From Lytechinus pictus (lineage: Eukaryota; Echinodermata; Echinoidea; Temnopleuroida; Toxopneustidae), in contig NC_087262.1 in assembly GCF_037042905.1 (NCBI RefSeq), forward strand, positions 25,485,001 through 25,549,000: a stretch of DNA of 64,000 nucleotides, written 5' to 3'. The position numbers were made by a program, and so were the translations under genes. The notes beneath the pieces were generated by a model that saw nothing but the letters and a program-made list of their open reading frames with translations, was not told the origin of the DNA and did not search any database. Every line of letters begins with the position of its first letter. The stretch's first letter is position 1. Positions 1-12,017 of this stretch are shown here, piece after piece.

Positions 1-2627
1 CTTGCACTTCATCATGATAGGAATTTTGACATTTCTCTTGAACTTTCATCAAATCCCTTCGCCAATTAAGCAATTTATTCTCTTCATTCTTTCAGTCGAA
101 ATTGGCAGGTCCGACTGCTTTGTGGTATACTAATAAAAGCGGCTGGTTTTTCATTTATCACAGTAAAGCTAGCCATCAATCATTACGCAAAAATTAGAAG
201 TTATTATCTATTTTCACAACATAGGAATACATCCTCCATCAACAAATGATTGCAATTTTTTCAATCTATTGACTCAATTACACAGATAAATAGAAAGTAA
301 ATAAACTTTGTGGCCTGGTCCCGCCGGCGGCAACATTAAAAATTACGTCTGCTGAGCTCTTTTGTCTTCTCGATCGAAACTTTGATATTTCTTCCACAGT
401 TTGCCGTTTGTTCATGGAAGCTTTTCAAATCAAAGATTTTCAATTTGATGGGAGGTACTGCTATCTTAACTGTGATTTTCTAATCAACGGCTCCATTCTA
501 GCGTCATTGTGGCAATGTTTAGTAACAATTAGACCTTAAAATCGAATTTTGGTTTGAGTAAAAAATACTGACGCGATTCTATGTGTTTTAAATGAGCGAC
601 CTGACACACGCGTTTGCGGCTAACAATGGATATCTTTTCATAAAATGCATCGCTTCTATACACACACGGCGCCGTCAAGGGCACTTCGGTGATATGTCGT
701 CCCTTCTATTGTAAATATCAAATCCCTGGATTTTGCTTATATTACATCGTAGAGGAAATAAATGCCGAAAACTTTGTGAAGTCGTAGAGACGTTAATCGG
801 ATTTGTCCGTTTCAGTTTAGCATCTGTATGCAACTTTTAAAAGCTACTGTAAACTATTGTTAAGTGACTGACAATCATGTTCGTGTTCTTTATCTTCTTT
901 TTTCTAATTTCTAAACTTAGTAATCGAGTTTTGCCTTTTGAAAATACATAGGACACCCGCCCGCCCGCACGGAAAGGCCCCTACCCAAAGCTACTTCTAA
1001 ACAGAATGACAATGCACTATGCACCGACCTCTCTACAATCATGTCATATTTTGATGCTAGCCGACCGAGTCATCATGTAACCCAAATTGACTCTACCACC
1101 CCCGTGCAATAGTCATACTATATCATTCAAAATGGGTATGATGGAAGGCAATATCTACCGTTAAGTTTTCATGTGCACTTTCGAACCTCATCACTTCTGA
1201 TCCCATGCTAATAAAATGATCAGATATATCTATGGTATCTTTGAAATGCAAAATGATGATCCCAGGTGAGCCCTCGCATTAAAGATACCATAGCCGTGAT
1301 AGTACATCTATAGGAGGATGAATAGGAGTGTATACACTTAGAGTGGTATAAAGACCTTCTAATGATGTGTAGTAGGTTTTGTTTCGATTCGAGTCTCTCT
1401 GGACCCTCTAAATCTAGAATAATGCACAAAGCACACGATATCTTTCTCTCTTTCAAGACACCAAATGTCATTTTTGTATTCCCCGTCTTGACAGCTTGTT
1501 CTAGAAACACTCGAGATACTGCGCTGTTCCCACTGAAACGCTTTTACAGTTAAGTCCATGGTTCTTTTTCTGGAGGATAAACGGGTTCTTTAAAACTCTT
1601 GGCAGTGCTGATGCTCTTAAGAAAGTTCAAGGGCATTTCTCCAAAGCCTCGTACTTTAACAATGTTTTCATATTGCCACGCTAGTCCCACTCTTCAACGA
1701 GGCATCGCCAATTTGCGTCTAGGAGATAACCTCGCCGAAAGAAAGTTCAAGTGACCCCGACGATTTGTAAGACTGTTCATTTCAATATTTTCGGACTCCT
1801 ACATGTCCTAAATAGAACACCAGTATTGGACAGAAGAACGAAAATCAATATTTCGGAACTACCACTCCTTATTTATCATTTTCCTCTCCGTATTTGGTTC
1901 CCATTAATTTTGATGATTACATTGATAATCGTCGTCTTCGTTGTTATTGTAGTTGTTTCTCTCTCTACTGATTTGTTCTTATATTTCTCCCTCTTCTTGT
2001 TCTTGTTCTTCTTCGTCTTCTTCTTCTCATTTTTCTTCTTCTTCTTCGATTCTTCGATTCTTTATAAGTAATAACCCAGATCAATCGAAATGTCTCATTA
2101 TTTTTATGTCTACTGCAAAACGCTATTCAAAAAAATAAATTTATCTGTATATTCTATATATATTTATTGCTTTATATATAAATCTATTTTGAAATCAAAG
2201 CATTTTTTGGCTAGATTGATTCGTATTCCTTATGTGTAAACGAGCTTTACTTTAGCAATCAAAAGATATACCAAAGAAGGTCATGATTATCATGGTAATC
2301 ACATCGTACCTTTAGATATATGATGTAAATAGTAACTTTGTTATCTGTTTACTTTATGTGATTTAATATTTTGTTTATTTATAAGGATAAAACGATGAAC
2401 ATGTTAAAAACTTTTCATGTCCCATTTCTACTGTCCCAGCCTATTCATCAACTGTTTTATTACAACATTGAGGAAATTGGGAATGTTGTTGTGAGAATGG
2501 CAGGAAATAGTGACATCAAAGGTCCAAAAAGTGCATGATTCTACCGAACCATAACTACACATCATCTATGAGGGCAATGTACTGTCGGCTGCCTAGAACT
2601 CATTCTTAGGATAGCTATCAATCATCA

Positions 2628-2641
2628 GTAACCATGGCAAC
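2628..2641. promoter_or_regulatory. Perfect RFX-type X-box in the Pitx intron
   Basis: GTAACCATGGCAAC matches the X-box form GTNRCC-N2-RGYAAC at every defined position. RFX factors bind such sites, often in genes for cilia. Only the motif is seen; binding is not shown. Confidence 0.35.
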
Positions 2642-2816
2642 TTGGTAATAGATAAGGACCTAACCAAAGATACATGAAATTTATAGTTTTCTATTTCATC
2701 ATACTATCATCTTCCGAAAATACAAATGTTATTAACAGCCAATTTAAAATTGTATTCGGGGAATAGAAAGGGTTCCCGAAATTATCTAGATTTAAAAAAC
2801 CATTCATTATAGATAA

Positions 2817-2890
2817 CACTTCATTTCATTTCATTTATTTTATTTCAACACGGTAAACGAACTTCAGCCAATGGCTGTTCTTCTGAACGT
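2817..2890 (-). mobile_element. 3' end of a LINE/SINE-like element with GAAAT-type tail
   Basis: Read on the minus strand, the sequence runs through a short palindrome (CAGCCATTGGCTG, at 2865-2877), then TGAAGTTCG, and ends in a tail of TGAAA/TGAAAT repeats. Non-LTR elements and their SINEs often end in a hairpin followed by a short simple repeat. A second copy of this architecture lies at 53674-53740 on the same strand and shares the word TGAAGTTC. No coding part of the element is recognisable, so it is 5'-truncated or a SINE. Confidence 0.45.
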
Positions 2891-3468
2891 CCGTGCGTAC
2901 ATATTAAAATCACATTACATGTATATACAATTAAGATACATAATACGAAATAAGAATACAATTAAAATATCAATATTACAAAGAAAAACAAACAAATAGA
3001 ACAAACACTTCTATTTTAGAATAATAGAAAAACATAAATTTGTGTTTTTATACGATGGAGATGTCATTAACATAATTACCACCAGGATTTAAGAATGATT
3101 TTGCTTTGTTCAACATGCGTATTTCTATATATTATTTCATGAAGCCTATTTCGCTGGTGGCTATTATTTTTTTACGACACTGGAAACAAACATCAATCGA
3201 AAACATTCTTTCATACCAAGTTTATAAGGTAGATTATTAGGTTTATTGTAGAATTTAACAAAAACATATCCGGGAAACGGCCGTCGTAGAATAATTTTTT
3301 TATAGGAATCTAGGATATTTTATATTAAAGATATGATGGAACGGGACGATCGAGGTTTTATTGGAATTGAATACTGTATCCTCTCCATATTATATTTAGC
3401 AGTATAGAGACTGATTCAAAGCAATTCAAAGTAAATTCAGGCAAGTTTCGTTTGCGAATAAAAGTCTC

Positions 3469-3495
3469 TTTTTTTTTTTTTTTTTGGGGGGGGGG
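3469..3495. repeat. T17/G10 homopolymer junction
   Basis: Seventeen T are followed directly by ten G. The same build (T25 then G10) recurs at 46674-46708. Either it is a tail of a mobile element or a tract prone to slippage; exact lengths may also carry sequencing error. Confidence 0.8.
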
Positions 3496-5105
3496 ACATT
3501 TTTTTCAATAAATAATATAAGGCCACAATTAGCATCATGCTAATACCTTATTTATTCGGCAAAATTATTTTAGGGGGACGAATATTACTGACAAGTCACA
3601 ATTCACTGGATCGTGAGGATGAAATATAGGGTAAAGATGTATCGGGCATCAATCGTCATATACACGGCGAGAAAGTAGAGAATGAGAATGGCGCATCTTC
3701 GCTCATCTATCTTCGGACGAAGTGCAAAGTGCTTCCCCGTTACTGGGAATGCCAATATAAGATGTTAATATTCCTGTGGGTTATTATCTCCAAGACTTGT
3801 TTTAATGTCCATAATCCAAGATTAATGAGCGCAGAGTTGATGATTACATACAACTACCAGAAATATCGACAGGCTTGCATTTATTGAATCAACATTTTAT
3901 TTTTCAAAAACGTTCTAAAGAGATAAAGATGTTAGACCTTTGTCCTTTGGTGTCCTTCTAAAGAAATATGTAATGTTAAAATATTATTTTGATAATATCG
4001 GCAGCACAGGTATGGCAGGTATAGAAATTTTGAATTTGGAAAATATATATGACGTGCATGACGAGCATCGCACCCGTATCAATACTAATGTCAATACTGA
4101 TACATGAGTTTTGAAAGATTGTTTTGCAATATCTCCTCTCAAAGTATGAGGCAGAATACGCTATTTGGAGAAAAATCTCTCCTGGTTCTTACCCCCCCCC
4201 CCCCAAAGAAATGAAATGAAGAAAAATTGTGGTGAATGATACTAAGAAGTCCAATATACCAATCCCCACGTCCTGAAAAACACACAGAACATGCAGGATG
4301 GCTGTTTTCTAATATCTACCTGATGAAAAATAGGTTATGAGCGATATAACGTCATTCCGAAGAAATGTTCTTGCGAAATCGTAAAGAAAATATGATTTTC
4401 ATTTTCATATCGCCGCTGTACTTGCGGCTTTGCGGTAACGACGGCATCTTCTTTTCCACGTTTGGGCTTTCTAGAAAGAGATGAAAAATATCACCAAAGA
4501 CCAGTGAAATAAGGAAACGGTGCGATGTCGCTCTTTTCATTGGACATGTTGGATTAAGGAGTGTTCAGACTGATACCAATACTGCGTCGTGATAAGAAAT
4601 ATTGGTGGTGAAATATTCATCGCGCTCGTGAAGTAAAACTTTAATTTGGGGTTTGGTATTTATTTGGTATAAAAAATGTTTTAAAATGTCTTTTCATTAT
4701 TATATGTATTCAATTGCTTGACGACCGGTTCTATATCTTTATTAGTGATTTTCTTACAATTCATTGACCTTTTTAGTGTGCCTTTGTTGAAGAAGTGTCA
4801 GTTGCCTAAAGTGAGCTCAGTAACAAATATTAGTTTTCAAACGTTAACCTTGTGTAGGGTGCTTGGGGATGACTTTCTAAAAGCATCTGAAATTGGATTT
4901 TGCTCGGTCATAGCTAACTAAACATTTGGCTTTTTTAATAAGAGAAAACAAAGCTCAACATTTTTTCTTCCCCCTAAATGTCTTCATCCATGTTTCTTTC
5001 TATCCATCATGCGGTCATATAAAATAAGATGAAATCTCGACACATCTCCGTCTGTCTTCCTGTTTCTCAATGTTTTAAGATTGTCATGACTGCACGTGAC
5101 TTGGC

Positions 5106-5402
5106 CTAAGCTTTCTCCCCATCCCCATATGCCCCACTGGAACGACAGGTTGCCCACTTTCCAGAATGCAAGATGAATGCTTGCACCGAGAAAGACAGAG
5201 CGATGGCATTTGTAGAGCCATATTTCGGCGGGCGCGCATTCAGACCGAGGTATTGCGCCACAATATCCCTGAGGGAACTCGGCGAAACTCCCAGTGTATA
5301 TCCGACAATACCTAGAGTACACAAAGTCAAGTATACTCTCCCTTCAACGTACAATGCTATCCAACGCCTCCGGCACAATGGTCCTTTCCTTGACTTTAAC
5401 AA
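5106..5402. other. GC-raised island open on both strands, unrecognised
   Basis: Within AT-rich intron, about 300 bp is clearly richer in G and C and has long open frames on both strands. The minus-strand frame (5402 to 5106, about 98 codons) contains a hydrophobic stretch VYLTLCTLGIVGYTLGVS that could be a membrane segment. The plus-strand frame (5173-5415) has 80 codons. I recognise neither product. It could be a small exon of an unrelated gene nested in the intron, a decayed gene or retrocopy, or a GC-rich regulatory island in which open frames arise by chance. No convincing splice sites bracket the minus-strand frame. A comparison in mind with VKOR-type proteins was too weak to keep. Confidence 0.15.
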
Positions 5403-6360
5403 TATTCATCTTTGATGAACATGTGTAGAAATTTATTCATAATGCCATCTCGTGAATGTAACTTAATCGTTTAATGACTCTCGAATGAGGTATACTATTT
5501 CCTAAGTAAATAGACCTCAATGAAACGAGATCGGCGATTATTGCCAGTACCAGTTGTAATTGTCCAATTTTTTCAAGCGCCAGGGAAGGACGGGAAAAAA
5601 GAGAAATGACAGAAAAGACTCCGCGCGAAAATACTACGATGCATTTTCAGGAAAGAAATTGAAGTTGCTTAGGGGTTTGCAGTATCCAGGGTTTTATTTT
5701 CTTCTTTTTTCATTTGATTGTTTTTATTTTTCTCAAAAAGTTATGATTAAAATGACAAAAGTAACAGACAAAGATTCGAAATATGATACGCAGAATTAGC
5801 GAAATCCTATATGAAAGAATTATACATGCAGGAAGAGGAAAATACGCTAATACAATTCAACAAAAGTCATCTGGCTTAAATTTTGTAAGGAAATGGCGTT
5901 TCCTAAGAGTGATGATGCAACATTAAAGAGGAAATTTGGAGATGATATATTCAAATGTAATACCAACATCTGTCGACTGTGGGTTTAGAGATCCTTCGCA
6001 CTTCTGAAGATTAAAGGATTTGTACAAAGTGGTATTTTACATGTTTTATGTACTTTAAGCGTAATCCTTGAAGGACCGAATCGTCGTGAGCTCCCTTTTC
6101 CTAGCATACAGCATGCAAATATAAACTACTCTGCGATACATGCGTCACAAAGGTTCAGTGCGAAAGGGTGGCTGGGAAAAAAAGTCCGGAAAAAATATTT
6201 CTCTATCATTTTTTATCTCTAATACCTCTTTCTGCACAAATGTTGACCCCCCCCCCAACATAACAACGTTATTTGTATTATAATAATCATTTGTCATACT
6301 TGTTGAAATAAAGTAAATCAACGTATTTTTATTTTTGTTTTACTTTAAACTGAATCCCCT

Positions 6361-6391
6361 CTCTCCTTTGATGTCATTTCTTTGCATCTAG
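6361..6391 (+). other. 3' splice acceptor of the Pitx terminal exon
   Basis: A pyrimidine-rich tract with CTCTCCTTTG and ATTTCTTTGC leads to CATCTAG, with the AG at 6390-6391. The exon then opens in phase 0 with GTC TGG TTC (Val-Trp-Phe), the expected boundary in the recognition helix. Confidence 0.85.
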
Positions 6392-6949
6392 GTCTGGTTC
6401 AAAAATCGAAGAGCGAAATGGCGCAAACGGGAACGAAACCAACTACACGAGTTAAAGAACGGTCTCGGTGCTGGCTTCAACGGCCTCATGCAGCCTTTCG
6501 ATGACGGCCTCTACTCAGGCTATTCATACAACAACTGGGCAGCAGCTAAAACCGCCAACCACCTGGGTACCAAGAGTTTTGCGTGGTCATTGAACACGGT
6601 GAACCCATTGTCGATGACCAGCCAACAGATGTGTTTCAACCCCCCACCGACCACGCTGAGCTCGACTTTCTCTGCCGCGACCCCTGTCAACGGCGTTGGC
6701 CAAGGGTTGAACTCTCTCAACAACGCCGCAGCCGCTGCAGCCGTGGGCGCCGCCAGCTACCCTTACGGTTCACCGCCTGGAGCGCCGCCGTATATGTATC
6801 GTGAGCCATGTACAAACAGCATTGCTTCACTTCGCCTCAAAGCCAAGCAACATCATTCCTCCAACGTACCCGGTTTGAGCTACCCAGTCCGCCAGAGCCC
6901 CACGCTTTCAGCTTGCCAATACGCTGGTCTCAACGGTCCCGCAACATGA
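6392..6949 (+). CDS. Pitx: Pitx homeobox transcription factor, terminal exon (partial gene)
   Basis: This is the last coding exon of a paired-like homeodomain factor of the Pitx family, a nuclear DNA-binding protein used in oral/pituitary and left-right patterning. The frame runs 185 codons from the splice acceptor to TGA. Residues 1-14 ([14 protein letters not shown]) are homeodomain positions 47-60, with Lys at position 50, the residue that sets TAATCC preference in Pitx, Otx and Goosecoid. Around residues 44-73 the text [15 protein letters not shown] and VNPLS follows the Pitx-specific middle region, and LNSLNN comes near 106. A six-Ala run lies near 112. The OAR motif [13 protein letters not shown] is at residues 142-154, and the end SACQYA matches the ACQY-type end of vertebrate PITX proteins. 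Internal Met codons are not starts, because the reading frame continues upstream into the homeodomain. Otx and Gsc are excluded by the OAR and the Pitx-type tail. Earlier exons are outside the window. Confidence 0.95.
   Translation, partial: VWFKNRRAKWRKRERNQLHELKNGLGAGFNGLMQPFDDGLYSGYSYNNWAAAKTANHLGTKSFAWSLNTVNPLSMTSQQMCFNPPPTTLSSTFSAATPVNGVGQGLNSLNNAAAAAAVGAASYPYGSPPGAPPYMYREPCTNSIASLRLKAKQHHSSNVPGLSYPVRQSPTLSACQYAGLNGPAT
6806..6853 (+). other. OAR (aristaless) domain within Pitx
   Basis: Codons here give [16 protein letters not shown]. The core [12 protein letters not shown] is the OAR signature of paired-like factors, which in Pitx proteins acts as a regulatory tail that can mask activation. 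In vertebrate PITX the matching stretch is very similar ([12 protein letters not shown] form), so the region is intact. Confidence 0.9.
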
Positions 6950-7750
6950 GACGCTCATCAAACATTGCCAGAAACTTTTTTTCCTGGAAAGCAGGACGCT
7001 GAAAGAAAGATCAACTCGAACTTCTAGAAAGAAAAAAAAAGTCGACGTTGATTGGCTGATGGACTCAGAGAGTAATGATTGCATGTTGTTCATCATGTTT
7101 ATATCATTAGACAAACTGATTCTATTTCTGGATGATCTTATGGAACCACGGTTCGCAATTGATCATTCTTGGACATTTTTTTTCATCTTGATTAATGGAA
7201 TTTTTCCTCGTTTTTTTGCACCTCATTATTTTACTTCAAGCACCTTTATATGATAGGAAAAGAACCATCGATATGTGTATTTCTCTTTCTTGATGCATGA
7301 ACATATGAGCTTCCCCAATCATGCCAATGGTGATATTTCACTTTTTATATAAAGGCTATTAAAAACCCAGGTATTGAAACCCCATTCCCGCCGCCTTAGT
7401 ATTAAACATGGAACTAAGATAAAAGAACAATAATTATTCGGTGTATCATGTGAGCATGTTACCCCCAAGATACATTCAGTAAAAATATGACAATGATAAG
7501 AGAAGTAAAACAATCGAGAACTATTGATGCCTATTTTAGCGATTAGATTTTTTTTCCTGATAATGTATGAAGCGAGAGTACTCAAATCGGTGTTCAATCA
7601 ATTCGCTTTTCTTCACGTATTCTTGTGACATTCTTTTGGAATGAATTCAACCGTTTATTATTAGCCTTCCCCTTGTCCCCTTTCATTACATTTTTCTTTC
7701 TCCCTTAGTATTTTTATTTATTTTGATAATCATAATAATGGTGTATTAAA
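6950..7750 (+). other. Probable Pitx 3' UTR
   Basis: Sequence after the TGA is AT-rich without coding character. An ATTAAA at 7745-7750 could serve as a weak polyadenylation signal; the first clear AATAAA I see is at 9204-9209, so the UTR may be either about 0.8 or about 2.3 kb. The end cannot be fixed without transcript data. Confidence 0.5.
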
Positions 7751-7769
7751 ACTGTATGTCAATAATTTT

Positions 7770-8000
7770 GCCTTCCCCATCATGTTGCTCCTACCCATTT
7801 CTTTTTCTTTCTTGCTCTCTCTCTCATCTTTTTCACTTTCTCTTTGTATCTCCTCTCTCTTTATATTCTCTCCTCTCCTGCTCACCCCTTCGATTTCTAT
7901 GCCTATCTTCCATTTTTCTCTGTCCTTCTCATCACCCTCTTTGTCCTTCTTTCCCGATCTTCTCTCCCCTTCCACCAACCCTCCACCATCCTTGTCCCGT
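7770..8000. repeat. Pyrimidine-rich (CT) tract
   Basis: The plus strand is almost wholly C and T over some 230 bp, with many CTCTCT and TCCT words. Open frames here on both strands are a by-product of the biased composition. Confidence 0.85.
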
Positions 8001-8429
8001 TAATGTGGGGTTAGGAGTACTTTTACCCACCGGTGCAACCCTCTTCTCGAGTGTTTATTTTTCCACTGTCAATGTCACCGTGATGACAAGTCATCGTGTT
8101 TAATGCTGGTATCTTGACCTTATTTCGTCATCGTGCCAAGGTAGACTGGAGAGAGAAGGATGCAGACAGACGGTGGATGATGTTAAAGGGTGGTGGTGGG
8201 GAGAAGGAGCTGGGAGGGGGTGTGCAACATGCACCCCTTCCCACGATCTTTCCGCCCAAAGGCATTGCATCACAAAGATTTACAATTTTTAAACATCAAT
8301 TCTGAATGATGGTTGATAGCGGATGTCCTGAACATTGATGATGAAAATACGCTTGCTCTAGCACATTTTGATTGGCCATTTCAAGTTTTTTTCGCTCGAT
8401 TATTCGGCAATTTCGAGATTTAAATTTGT

Positions 8430-8597
8430 GGGCCGTTTCATAATGCTGTTCGTAAGTTAAGAGCGACTTTAAGAATGACTGGTGATCCTTTCTTACGCGC
8501 TAAACCATTGCCAATGAACATTTTGGTGTACACCATTTAACACAAGAAAGGATCACCAGTCGCTCTTAACTTACGAACAGTTTTATGAAACGGCCCC
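8430..8597 (+). mobile_element. MITE family A, copy 1 (foldback)
   Basis: The element opens with GGGCCGTTTCATAATGCTG and closes with the inverse CAGTTTTATGAAACGGCCCC. The arms carry GTTCGTAAGTTAAGAGCGAC and GACTGGTGATCCTTTCTT, about 65 bp, around a spacer of about 45 bp. The right arm lacks about 12 bp relative to the left. The loss lies between the near-identical words AAGAGCGACT and AAGAACGACT, as expected from recombination or slippage between short direct repeats. It is non-coding and must depend on a transposase made elsewhere. A second copy, in opposite orientation, is at 15976-16341. Confidence 0.85.
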
Positions 8598-11260
8598 GTA
8601 GTCTATATGGAACCGTCATATATTCATCATGGGAGGAGACTGGTGATATACTGAAACTTTCAGTGCCCTGTCTTAGTAACAATTTATATAGGAATCGAGT
8701 TTATTACTACCTGAGATTGATTACAAAATGATAACAGTGATTAATCTCATCTTAGCAGGGATCGCCAAAGACCATCCTGATTTCATGTTCTATTCGGGTC
8801 TCGAACAAAGCTGATGGCATAGTCATTTTCCATGTTTTCGGGGGTTAGACGCCGTCGTGTTCTTTGACTTATTTTTGAAATATTACGCTGCGTCCAAGAG
8901 TCATCGTTGACCTCTTTCTAGTATTTCTTATCTTTGTCACAATCTCATTCTATATACCTTTTTTCCGTTGACATTCGATTTTAACTGACCATGCACCAGT
9001 AGATCCATGTGGGTTCTTACTCGGTGATTATGATTTCACTGTACTCTAAACTGAGTATCCATCATGTTTGGAACGTTGAAATAATCCGATGAAAAATTCG
9101 TGCTTCAATCTCAGCTGAATCTGAAATGTTTCTCTTGGAATATTAAATTAAGTATTGCAGTTTGTTTAAAGAATGCTTATTAATCAGATTTTAACAGGAC
9201 ATAAATAAAACTCCATTTGAGTTTACAAAACACTTTTGTATTAATGTGAGTAATAGTTGCATCCTCACCCCAACTTGACTTCAATTTTATGACCAGAATG
9301 AATTTATTACACTTTTCATTTTCAAGTCAATTCTCATATTTCAATATGCTATTGCAATATTCTATATAAAGTTGTGACGAGAAGTCAGTCGTAATGAAAT
9401 GAAATGACGTCATCAATATTGTGGTCGTGACCTGACTATGGAAGCACATCCATCAAACGACAGAAAGAAGTGTTTGTTTTTTATAATGTTAATCATAATT
9501 CCAATCATAATATAACTATGTTTCCTTTATTATACATGTAAAACTTTGTAAAACAGAACATGATGCATGTCTTAATGAGAAAGAAAATGATGTCTATATA
9601 TTAATATTTAAATCACCTCTTTATTGATCAATGATATAAATCATATGAGCAAAGGTAATGAACTTACAACCTTGGGTATCAATAAATATTTTAAGTTTCT
9701 ATCATTGCATTAATTCCGTACTTCCAACAATAAACATGATAAACACCGTTTTTCCATTGAAACTACTTGTTCACATAAACTTATATTGCTATACAGTCAA
9801 AATTTCCTCTAATTTACGATGAAAATACACAAACATATAGAATCAGCCATAATATCTTGCCAAGGGTCAAAGCTATCGAACAAAATGGCTTATTGTTTAA
9901 GTCTACCTTTTCTCTCTCTTCTCTACACTGAAAATGATAATGTAGATAAAAAATCCTATGCATATTATTTGTTTTATGTCACATTTTAGTTTTCGACATG
10001 TATTTCTTTCTACTTCTTTTTGTTGTCATTTTGAAGTTGTTTATCAGATGTTCTATTTAGTTTGGTAACAAAGTCAATTGTGTCCATGAAAGGGTCTCTT
10101 GACCAGAGCATCCGGGCATCTTGAAGGTACTATTATACATTTATGTTTCATTTTATGTACGGGACCAAAAGCAAAGGCTTCGACACCTTTTAAAAGTGTA
10201 ACAAAACTGGGCTATAAACAAATTGCTCTGTTTCTCAATAGAACGAGGGGATAATACTTTTCAATTTTGTAAATATGAAAGCAAGTCCCATCTCCAATCC
10301 GGGAAAAGATAACTGTGGCTTTGTTGGATTTGATTTTATTAGATCTGGTGGACCATTATGCCCTGTAATGTGATGTAATATCGATGCATTCTCTCTTGTA
10401 AATCGGGAGTTATTTCATGCGGTGGGAGCCTCTTGATCTTTGAAATCCGTTCAGGTTCATACGTTTCGGACACCACCTCATTCTAGGGGTATTTGTGTCG
10501 GCGGGCAAAGCCGACAAGAAGATTGGCGCGCTCAAAAAGAAGAGAGCCGCTGATGTCATATGAAAGAGAGAACGATTCGCTAGCAACAAATATCAATGGA
10601 TTGGTTTGCGTTCTGTGAGGAATATTATGGGTGCGGGTATAGTACAGTGCTCCCATTAAGGCTAAGAGGCTCTTTTAACAGTATTCGATGCCGGCGATCG
10701 ATCACGCCAGCGAAGTCCATTTCGTAACTTAAGCGGACAATATAGCATGGACATCCATCAACGTGAGATATATAAACACTCTCACTTTCCCGCCGCCCTT
10801 TTGGCGGTCCCCCCACATAGCGTCATTTTTACCTCTCTTCCACATTTCATCTCGTACAATTCACAACGGCCAAACATTCAAACAAAAAGTATTACGGTGT
10901 CATGCGACAGTATTCTGTAGTTATCTATATACATTACTTGAGAATTTAAAGTAGGTTCTATCTTGTTTTTTTTTTATGTGTGTCTCTCCATTGTATCATA
11001 GCAGAATCATTTTGTCGTCAAGTCTATATAGAAGATTGTAGTTTAGCTCACATTTTTTTCATAAATTATGGTTATTGTTCCGGAATAAAAAAAGACAATA
11101 ACAACATAACTTTATTCTGGTCTCTTTGTGCATATATAAAATGGAATGCGAAGAAATACGTGAGACTGAGAGAGACGGATAAAAAGTAGAGATGAAAGTA
11201 TGTATTTGGGATAAAAAAAACGAATATATATGCAATAATGTCTAGAGAGATTATGAGATT
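8598..11260. other. Intergenic, AT-rich, no gene seen
   Basis: No convincing coding frame is present. It includes a possible distal Pitx polyadenylation signal AATAAA at 9204-9209 and a GC-raised segment at about 10430-10830. Confidence 0.6.
10430..10830. other. GC-raised non-coding segment, possible regulatory DNA
   Basis: This stands out from its AT-rich flanks and has no coding frame. It includes a small hairpin with stem GTCGGC/GCCGAC at 10497-10515 and a TTGGCGCG word just after it, resembling an E2F core. Unique-looking GC-raised blocks of this size in an intergenic desert are often enhancers; that is inference. Confidence 0.25.
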
Positions 11261-11261
11261 A

Positions 11262-11295
<34 letters not shown>

Positions 11296-11475
11296 GATGG
11301 TGATGACGATGATGACGATGAAAATGATGACGACGATGATGATGACAATGATGTCGATGATGATGACGGCGACGACGATGATGGTGACGATGGTGATGAC
11401 CATGATGATGATGACGAAGGCAATGATGATGATGCTGCTGATGTTGGTGGTAGTGATAATGATGATGAATATGAT
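11261..11475. repeat. ATG/GTG/ACG trinucleotide microsatellite
   Basis: About 215 bp of imperfect ATG repeat with GTG and ACG variants. Open frames (poly-Met/Val, poly-Ser, poly-Ile) on both strands come from the triplet period and are not genes. Confidence 0.95.
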
Positions 11476-11849
11476 ACAGTGCTTAACACTGTCATACCGC
11501 ATACATAGTATATATTTTGCAATATTTCATTACAAATAATATTACATTGGTCAATCTCAAGAAAAAAAACATTAAGCACCTTTGTCCTAAAATGTAATGA
11601 ATAATGTTTCGTTTGTGCCGTTGTTTGTCCTGTTGTCCACAGACAAAAGTCTGTAATCATATGCAGTCTTTTTTACAAGAAAATTGTTTGAACAAAATTA
11701 AGCATGACATATTGCATTACGCCATCGAATTCGACAACATCATGAACATGGACACGATGAACATGAGGGGGAGGGGGTCTCGGCATCTCTCTAAAGACTC
11801 TATATTATTTCTTCTTTCTTGCTTTTTAGTGTGCCTCTTCATTTTATTT

Positions 11850-12017
11850 TAGTGTCATACTTGTTATTGATTGTAATTAATATAATGCTATTTAGTTATT
11901 TTGAGTGCTTGATGGAACATATTTTGTTTATTGTATTGACTTAATTCGTTTGACCAAACTGTATTTTACTGATTTGTATTTTGTTGGAAATTAAATAAAT
12001 GAAATGAAATGAAATAT
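11850..12017 (+). mobile_element. Possible retroelement 3' end with GAAAT tail
   Basis: AT-rich sequence ends in ATTAAATAAATGAAATGAAATGAAATATT, i.e. a tail of GAAAT pentamers after an AATAAA-like word. This is the plus-strand counterpart of the tail at 2817-2845. No hairpin or coding region could be tied to it, so the left limit is arbitrary. Confidence 0.3.

Larger units (their letters stand above)
1..6391 (+). other. Pitx last intron, 3' part (upstream exons outside window)
   Basis: This stretch ends in a clean AG acceptor directly before the homeodomain codon for Val47. Paired-class homeobox genes commonly have an intron between homeodomain residues 46 and 47, so the region before it is read as intron of the same gene. 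I looked for the preceding exon, which should carry the first 46 homeodomain residues, and saw no matching reading frame in the window, so the intron should be at least 6.4 kb. It is AT-rich and holds a retroelement 3' end near 2817-2880, a perfect X-box at 2628-2641, a T17/G10 tract at 3469-3495, poly(C) runs near 4194 and 6248, and a GC-raised island at 5106-5402. No second gene is evident. Confidence 0.7.

Noticed and set aside
5106-5402. Similarity of the minus frame to a VKOR-type N-terminus
   Set aside because: Only a hydrophobic stretch and a few Gly/Trp words agree; the paired cysteines expected in VKOR are absent in frame.
7756-8103. 115-codon Ser/Pro/Leu-rich frame downstream of Pitx
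   Set aside because: It lies in the CT-rich tract and is explained by composition.
11251-11660. Long poly-Ser, poly-Met/Val and poly-Ile frames
   Set aside because: They exist only because the ATG triplet array has no stops in several frames.
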